From NCBI GenBank assembly GCA_026224995.1, contig JAMFRX010000733.1:1-7511 (forward strand): a stretch of DNA of 7,511 nucleotides, written 5' to 3'. Both the position numbers and the translations under genes were made by a program. Positions within the stretch are counted from its first letter, which is position 1, and each line of letters begins with the position of its first letter. Origin of the DNA: Puia dinghuensis. GTDB lineage: Bacteria > Bacteroidota > Bacteroidia > Chitinophagales > Chitinophagaceae. The notes under the pieces were generated by a model, which saw only the letters and a program-made list of their open reading frames with translations, had not been told where the DNA came from and did not search any database. Positions 1-4,918 of the stretch are shown piece by piece.

Positions 1-161
1 CAGCCATGTATCCTACCGACCGTAACAACTTTGAAGTAACCTACCGCTGTTCTTCCGCCGAAGCCCGTTTCTGGGATTACGATCGGGTAACAGAAGCCCA
101 GAAAGTCGCTAAAGACCACTGGGATAGATCCCTGAAGGAAGTTTTCTTCAACAGGGGATAG
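1..161 (+). CDS. 3' end of an unidentified gene (partial)
   Basis: An open frame enters from the left edge (first full codon at base 3) and ends with TAG at 159-161, giving about 52 C-terminal residues. The peptide is hydrophilic and rich in aromatic and charged residues, including WDYDRVTEAQKVAKDHWDRS, and ends FFNRG. It has no membrane segment and no motif that I recognise, so I assign no function. The balanced composition, lack of low complexity and plausible amphipathic helix near the end argue for a genuine gene end rather than a chance frame. There is an in-frame ATG at base 6, but a 51-residue gene starting there is less likely than the tail of a longer protein. The 114 bases between this stop and the next start show no strong terminator, only a weak 4-bp GTCC/GGAC dyad at 182-195, so read-through into the next gene is possible. 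Confidence 0.55.
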   Translation, partial: AMYPTDRNNFEVTYRCSSAEARFWDYDRVTEAQKVAKDHWDRSLKEVFFNRG

Positions 162-275
162 CCAGCGCCGGACACCTATACGTCCAAAATCGGACAGCCT
201 CTAGGCCGGCACAGCCATTAACTCACAGACAGATAGCCTGTTACGGGATTGGCATGCCTTTTATACCCTAACAGC

Positions 276-1760
276 ATGCCAACGAAACCATTGCTTGCTC
301 ACTACTTCGCCGCCGCCTGCTGGCTGCTTCCCCTGGCCGCTTCCAGCCAGACCCCGGAAAAACATTACTACGGGCCAGACAGCACCAAAGACTACTATCT
401 CGCCATCCGCCCACTAGCCCCCATCAAAGGCGTCGTAGTCCTGCTGACAAGCAGCCAGACCCCCGAACCTGTTTTGCTCGAGACCAGGCTCCATAGCGCA
501 GCCTATCTCAACAGCCTGCTGATGGTCTATGCCTCGGTGTTCGAGCTGGTACCCGACAGCGGGACAGTGAGCCGTATCAACAGGCTCATTAACCACATAG
601 CTACCGATTTTTCCGCCGATACGTCCCGCTTCGTCCTCGGTGGACAGGTGTTCGCAGGAAACATCGCCCTGCGCTATACCGAGCTCGCCTATGAACAACC
701 GCAAAAATTTCCCATAAAGCCCAAGGCCGTATTTACCGTCGGCTCCTTCGTCGACCTGCCCGAGCTCTATGCCTGGTGCGGGCGCGAGATCCGGAAGAAC
801 TATTACCGCGGGAATGTCGGCGACGCCCAATACCTCCTCAATTATTTCCAAAAGCAGGCTCTCGACGCCGCAGCTTTGAAGAGGCTTACCCCCTTCGACC
901 ACACAGACACCCTGGGCCATGAACGCTGGCTTACCGGCCTTCCGGTCCGCCTGTATTATGACGGCGACCCCTTCTGGGAGGTACAAAGCCGGCACAACAG
1001 CCTTTATGATAACCCCGTGGCCGGCGGTTCGGAGTTAATAACGCACTTGCTTCAGGCGGGTAACCAGGATGCCGCGCTCCTGCTCAGCAAACAGCCGGGA
1101 TACCGGCCCAACGGGGTACGCAACCCCTCGTCCATTTCCATCGTCGATGAAACGGAATGCATCCAATGGATCACCGGCATCTTCAATATCCTGAACCCGG
1201 CGCTTCCACAGAATTGGAAGTCCCCATACATCTTCCCCTTGCCCGAGAGCTGGACGCTCGAGCGAACAGCCTTCCCCCCAAGCTTCTCACCCAACTCACC
1301 CTACAAAGGATTCGAAGAGATCCACTTTCCACCGGGCTGGGGACAGGCCAATACGGAAGACTACTGGACGGTGAGCTACCTTTTCCGCCTGGAAGGCAGA
1401 CAGGCGATGGATGCCGCGAAGCTGCAGGATTTCCTGAAAGCCTATTTCCAAGGGCTCATTGCCGACAACACCCGCCGCCGGCAGATTCCCAAAGAAAAGC
1501 TCGTCCCTGTCAACCCCACGCTCACGAAAGCCAGGACAGAAAAAGGAGACCTGGAGACCTATACAGGGATGATCTCCTCCTTCGACTACATGGCCCAGGT
1601 TCCGATGCAGTTCTACTGCCGTATCCACCTGAAACCGGGTGGCGATAGCTTTACGCCGCTCCTGATAGAAATTTCGCCTAAGCGGTTTGATCACCCCATC
1701 TGGCAGAAGATGGAGGCGACGACCGAGCAGTTCCAATGTGGCACCGGCCAGGCGAACTAA
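276..1760 (+). CDS. Exported alpha/beta-hydrolase-like protein, likely catalytically degenerate, with extra C-terminal domain
   Basis: This encodes 494 residues from ATG 276. An in-frame TTG at 249 would add nine residues, but ATG 276 puts a conventional signal peptide at the N-terminus: Lys4, a hydrophobic stretch at about 9-21, and a likely cleavage after the Ala-Ser-Ser-Gln near residue 25. Residues about 40-305 resemble an alpha/beta-hydrolase fold: a hydrophobic strand (GVVVLL), a nucleophile-elbow-like segment GGQVFAGNIALRYTEL starting at 122, a strand VRLYYDGDP with acidic residues at 229 and 231, and SIVDETECIQWI near the end of the domain. In active relatives the elbow reads like GGxSxGG, but here Val125 sits where Ser is expected. 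The segment where a catalytic His would be expected reads RNPSSISIVD (282-291), with no His. Residues about 343-480 form a second domain of unknown role (GFEEIHFPPGW, then EDYWTVSYLFRLEG). It lies on the same strand as lepB with a 136-base gap, so shared transcription is uncertain. A binding or structural role is an inference. Confidence 0.8.
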   Translation: MPTKPLLAHYFAAACWLLPLAASSQTPEKHYYGPDSTKDYYLAIRPLAPIKGVVVLLTSSQTPEPVLLETRLHSAAYLNSLLMVYASVFELVPDSGTVSRINRLINHIATDFSADTSRFVLGGQVFAGNIALRYTELAYEQPQKFPIKPKAVFTVGSFVDLPELYAWCGREIRKNYYRGNVGDAQYLLNYFQKQALDAAALKRLTPFDHTDTLGHERWLTGLPVRLYYDGDPFWEVQSRHNSLYDNPVAGGSELITHLLQAGNQDAALLLSKQPGYRPNGVRNPSSISIVDETECIQWITGIFNILNPALPQNWKSPYIFPLPESWTLERTAFPPSFSPNSPYKGFEEIHFPPGWGQANTEDYWTVSYLFRLEGRQAMDAAKLQDFLKAYFQGLIADNTRRRQIPKEKLVPVNPTLTKARTEKGDLETYTGMISSFDYMAQVPMQFYCRIHLKPGGDSFTPLLIEISPKRFDHPIWQKMEATTEQFQCGTGQAN

Positions 1761-1762
1761 GG

Positions 1763-1808
1763 GGGTGGCCGGCCGCCCAGTCAGACGAATTGACGCGGCC
1801 CGCCGGCC
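1763..1808. other. GC-rich dyad in the gap before lepB
   Basis: Immediately after the upstream stop codon, GGGTGG (1763-1768) can pair with CCGCCC (1773-1778) around a CCGG loop, with one G-U pair. Alternatively GGCCGGC (1767-1773) can pair with GCCGGCC (1802-1808), so the two foldings are mutually exclusive. No T-run follows either stem, so this is not a classic intrinsic terminator. It could be a weak or factor-assisted terminator, an attenuating structure, or simply GC-rich spacer. The rest of the gap up to 1896 shows no other feature I would defend. Confidence 0.25.
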
Positions 1809-1896
1809 AGTGCAGCGACGCATCAGCCTGATGTAATATTTTCGCCAGCCCTGCGACCTATAATTGGTCCCCCGGGATCGGTTAAAAGCAAAAGGC

Positions 1897-3429
1897 ATGA
1901 CGACGCACCAGGTTTTGAACTTGATACTTATCCAATTAGCGCTCCTCCTCCTCCCTTCTTTTGGGCTGATGCAGCTGTTTAAAAAAGCCGGCGTTCCGGG
2001 CTGGAAGGCTTTTGTTCCTTTTTATAATACCTGGGTAATGCAGGACCTGGGCGAACGACCCAAACACTGGGTCTTCTGGCAGTTGCTCCCGGTGGCCGGC
2101 TGGTTCATCACCATGGCGATCTATATAGAGTTCGTCAAATCTTTTGGGAAGTTCAAGCTTTGGGAACATGCGCTGGCGGCGCTATTGCCGCTGGTCTACT
2201 TCCCCTGGCTCGGCGCCGATCCCAGGACCAGGTTCATCGGGCCCGCCAAGGCGCTCACCCACAAAAAAGGAAAGGCCAGGGAATGGGTCGACGCCGGCGT
2301 CTTCGCCATAGTCGCGGCCACCCTGATCCGGACATTCGTCTTCGAGGCCTATGTGATCCCTTCCGGCTCGATGGAGAAGACCTTGCTTGTCAACGACTAC
2401 CTCTTCGTCAGCAAGTTCGCCTACGGCCCCCGCCTCCCGATGACCCCGCTGTCGATCCCCTTTGTCCACAACACCATGCCCATAGGCGACAGGGCCTCCT
2501 ACCTGGAATGGATCAGGCTGCCCTATATCCGCTGGTTCGCCAGCCCCGTGAAAAGAGGCGATGTCGTCGTCTTCAACCTGCCCATTGGCGATACAGTGAT
2601 CAACCTGCCGGATTATCAGTCCCAGCGGCCTTATTATGACGTGTGCCGCTCGATGGGCAATGGCAATACCGACAGCGGACGCCAGCTCATCCTGCAAGAT
2701 CCCAGCGAATACCCCCTCATCATCCGGCCCATAGACAAAGAGGAGAACTACATCAAACGATGCGTCGGCATTCCGGGCGATACCCTGACGATAAGGGATC
2801 ATGTGGTCTATATCAACGGCCAGGCACAGCCCTTCCCGCCCGAATCCCAGACCTGGTACAAGGTGCAGACGAAGGGACAGCCGCTGGATGAGACGGTGCT
2901 GAAAGAGCGCTACGACGTCGCGATGAACCTGGACGACGAATTCCACCCCACCGGCCAGCCCAACGAATACCGGATGCTCCTGGACACCAAAGGACATGAA
3001 CAGCTGATCAGGGACGGCCTGGCCCTGAGCATCGTCGCAGAGACGGATAGCAGCCCTAACGTCTACCCTTATTCTAAACTAATACAATGGAATCTCGATA
3101 ATTACGGCCCCATTTTCCTACCACGTAAAGGAGCGACGATCACGCTGACGCCGGAGAACTACGCCGTCTACCAACGGGTGATCAAGGTCTACGAAGACAA
3201 TGACTTTCAAATGCGGGATGGGAAGTTCTGGCTCGACGGCCGGGAAGTCACGCAATATACCTTCAAGGGAAATTACTATTGGATGATGGGCGATAACCGC
3301 CATGACTCGCAGGATTCGCGGCTCTGGGGCTTCGTACCGGAGGATCATATCGTCGGCAAGGCCGCGCTGATCTGGATGAGCTGGGATAAGGGAGTGCGGT
3401 GGAAAAGACTATTTGAACGAATAAAATAA
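1897..3429 (+). CDS. lepB: Signal peptidase I (S26 family), long Bacteroidota form
   Basis: This is the membrane-bound serine protease that cuts signal peptides from Sec- and Tat-exported proteins at the outer face of the inner membrane. The 510 residues (from ATG 1897) carry the S26 motifs in order: IPSGSM with nucleophile Ser158, KRGDVVVFNLP (about 219-229), YIKRCVGIPGD with general-base Lys287, and GDNRHDSQDSRLWGFVP from 465. The Ser-Lys dyad is therefore intact. A frame extension to TTG 1864 adds 11 hydrophilic residues before the first membrane helix; ATG 1897 is preferred because it places the hydrophobic stretch at about residues 9-28. Three more hydrophobic segments lie near 59-80, 91-106 and 131-153, the last leading into the catalytic domain. 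The N-terminal segment (FKKAGVPGWKAFVPFYNTW) resembles the small DUF5684-type membrane module. The protein is much longer than the roughly 324-residue E. coli enzyme because of this module and inserts around the Lys-containing box, a common arrangement in Bacteroidota. Its stop codon lies inside the terminator hairpin. Confidence 0.96.
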   Translation: MTTHQVLNLILIQLALLLLPSFGLMQLFKKAGVPGWKAFVPFYNTWVMQDLGERPKHWVFWQLLPVAGWFITMAIYIEFVKSFGKFKLWEHALAALLPLVYFPWLGADPRTRFIGPAKALTHKKGKAREWVDAGVFAIVAATLIRTFVFEAYVIPSGSMEKTLLVNDYLFVSKFAYGPRLPMTPLSIPFVHNTMPIGDRASYLEWIRLPYIRWFASPVKRGDVVVFNLPIGDTVINLPDYQSQRPYYDVCRSMGNGNTDSGRQLILQDPSEYPLIIRPIDKEENYIKRCVGIPGDTLTIRDHVVYINGQAQPFPPESQTWYKVQTKGQPLDETVLKERYDVAMNLDDEFHPTGQPNEYRMLLDTKGHEQLIRDGLALSIVAETDSSPNVYPYSKLIQWNLDNYGPIFLPRKGATITLTPENYAVYQRVIKVYEDNDFQMRDGKFWLDGREVTQYTFKGNYYWMMGDNRHDSQDSRLWGFVPEDHIVGKAALIWMSWDKGVRWKRLFERIK

Positions 3430-3457
3430 CCCCCATTCGGGGGTTATTTTATTCGTT
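3416..3457. terminator. Bidirectional intrinsic terminator, perfect 19-bp stem
   Basis: Bases 3416-3434 are exactly complementary to 3439-3457 around a four-base ATTC loop. The core is five G-C pairs (CCCCC/GGGGG), flanked by an A-rich arm on one side and a T-rich arm on the other. Because the arms mirror each other, the RNA made from either strand has a GC hairpin core followed by a U-rich tract (UUAUUUUAUU). It sits between the convergent lepB (+) and SusC/SusD (-) units, where a shared terminator is expected. The left arm starts inside the last lepB codons and includes its TAA at 3427-3429. Confidence 0.9.
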
Positions 3458-3476
3458 AAGTTTAAGTTCAGTTCAG

Positions 3477-4907
3477 TTAATGAATATCCCAAAATAATTT
3501 TGTCGTCACTACGTCTCCGCCAATCGCAGCGGCAGCCTGCGTATAATTGGTGCCATTCACCGTCTGCTCGGTCTGCGGATAAAACAGCCTGGTCGGGAAA
3601 CCCGATACCGCACCCACCGGGGCCGGCAGCACGGGATAATCCAGTCTCCTTATATCGATCCACTCGTGATCGGGATGATTATACAGCGAGATCCACTTCT
3701 GCAGGGCGATCTTCTGAAGCGGTGTACTACCGACAGCTGTCGTATAAGCGACCGAAGGATCGGCCAGGTAACGGCTTACCGAGCTATCGGCGCCGCCCCA
3801 GTACTTGATGCTTTGGGTGATACCCTGGTCGTAATGACTTTCGACAGTGCCGCCTACATTAAAGCCTCTTGCTACGGCTTCCGCACGGAGGAATTCCATT
3901 TCGGAATAGTCCAGCACTACATAAGGAAGCGTACTGGCGCTATCCTTTGTGGAAGGTCCCGATACTGTCGAAAAGGTTGTTTGCACACCCATAACGGCGC
4001 CTACATAAGTGCCGGTGGCAGGGGCCTTTCCGTAATAGGAGCTCCGGCGCGGGTCGGCGTTGGAGAGCAGCTGGTTCATCAGAGGCTGCGATGCAACATA
4101 GTCATTGCGCTTAGCTGTCACAAAGTTGGCGTACATGGGATTGTTGCTGGGCGTAGACCCATATTTCATGATGCAATTCTGGGCGGTCGAGGTAATGGCA
4201 AGGGGACTTGCGGCTTCTACCACAGTCTGCGCAGTGGTAGGGTCCACGTCCGCGAGCGTCATGCCCATCATCATTTTCAGGGAATTGGCAAAACTGATCC
4301 AGTTGGGGATATTGCCGCCAAACCAGAGGTCTTCGGACAGGGCAAAACCAACCCCGCTTGTATTCAGATTGGCAAGATCCTTGTCGAGGCGCGCGAGCAG
4401 GTCCGTATAGATCGCATGCTGGTCATCGTATTTCGGGAAGAGATTGTCCGGGTTCAGCGCTTCGGTGTATGGGATATTGCCAAAAGAGGTAACCAGGATA
4501 TACCAGGCATACACCGCCGTGATGTCGACGCAAGCCCTTTGATTGGCGAGGGTAGCGGGAAGTAGGCCCACAGACTGGGAAAGGATACTGTCCGATCGCT
4601 TCAGGTTGTTGAGACAACCCTCGTAGAGCGAATTCCACTGCGTACCGGGCATGCCCGCAGTTTGGAAATTATACTGGGCGTTGTCCTCGATGACCGCCTG
4701 GGCCATATACTCCACAATATGAAGGGAGATATTGCCGCCCCCATTGTTGGCCAGCTGATTCGTCAGGCTAAGGGTGCCCTCGGTGAAAAGGGGAGCTGCG
4801 GGCACTACAGCGGCTTTTTTTGTCTGATTATTGTAGGAGGAGATATCCTTCGTACAAGCCCCAAGGAGCAGGACCGCCGGAAGTATATAAAAGATTGATT
4901 TCTTCAT
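3477..4907 (-). CDS. SusD/RagB-family surface lipoprotein
   Basis: This 476-residue protein is the lipid-anchored outer-membrane partner that captures substrate and closes over the SusC-type barrel. The N-terminus is a lipoprotein signal peptide: Lys2-Lys3, a hydrophobic core, and lipobox LGAC with the acylated Cys18, followed by TKD. Family-like segments appear in order: AWYILVTSFGNIPYTEAL (134-151), YSEMEFLRAEAVARG (334-348), ALQKWISLYNHPDHEWIDIRR (401-421), and near the end FPTRLFYPQTEQTVN (437-451) and TKLFWDIH at the C-terminus. This pattern fits the SusD-like group often annotated as 'SusD/RagB family nutrient-binding outer membrane lipoprotein' better than the founding starch SusD. It starts 11 bases after the SusC-like stop, so the two are almost certainly co-transcribed and probably translationally linked. 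No Shine-Dalgarno is visible in that spacer (AATTCACCAAC), as is usual in this phylum. The transported substrate cannot be deduced from the sequence. Confidence 0.95.
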   Translation of the reverse strand: MKKSIFYILPAVLLLGACTKDISSYNNQTKKAAVVPAAPLFTEGTLSLTNQLANNGGGNISLHIVEYMAQAVIEDNAQYNFQTAGMPGTQWNSLYEGCLNNLKRSDSILSQSVGLLPATLANQRACVDITAVYAWYILVTSFGNIPYTEALNPDNLFPKYDDQHAIYTDLLARLDKDLANLNTSGVGFALSEDLWFGGNIPNWISFANSLKMMMGMTLADVDPTTAQTVVEAASPLAITSTAQNCIMKYGSTPSNNPMYANFVTAKRNDYVASQPLMNQLLSNADPRRSSYYGKAPATGTYVGAVMGVQTTFSTVSGPSTKDSASTLPYVVLDYSEMEFLRAEAVARGFNVGGTVESHYDQGITQSIKYWGGADSSVSRYLADPSVAYTTAVGSTPLQKIALQKWISLYNHPDHEWIDIRRLDYPVLPAPVGAVSGFPTRLFYPQTEQTVNGTNYTQAAAAIGGDVVTTKLFWDIH

Positions 4908-4918
4908 GTTGGTGAATT

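Noticed and set aside
249..275. TTG at 249 as the start of the hydrolase-like gene
   Set aside because: It would put nine extra residues before a well-formed signal peptide that begins at ATG 276, and TTG starts are uncommon.
251..281. Repeated GCATGC cores (palindromic GGCATGCC at 251 and again around 274) as an operator
   Set aside because: The second copy overlaps the start codon and the cores are short. Two six-base matches this close are not enough to call a binding site.
1859..1866. TATAATTG as a Bacteroidota -7 promoter element (consensus TAnnTTTG) ahead of lepB
   Set aside because: It matches five of six fixed positions and its position is plausible, but no TTG-like -33 element lies 19-21 bases upstream, so the match is too weak to annotate.
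2182..2997. A 271-codon open frame on the minus strand opposite lepB
   Set aside because: lepB has intact catalytic motifs on the plus strand. The antisense product has no recognisable motif, and long antisense frames are common opposite GC-rich genes with strong third-base bias.
3666..4565. A 299-codon plus-strand frame opposite the SusD-like gene
   Set aside because: The SusD-family signatures span this whole stretch on the minus strand. The plus-strand product looks like low-information antisense sequence, rich in Gly, Arg, Ile and His, without a membrane or domain pattern.
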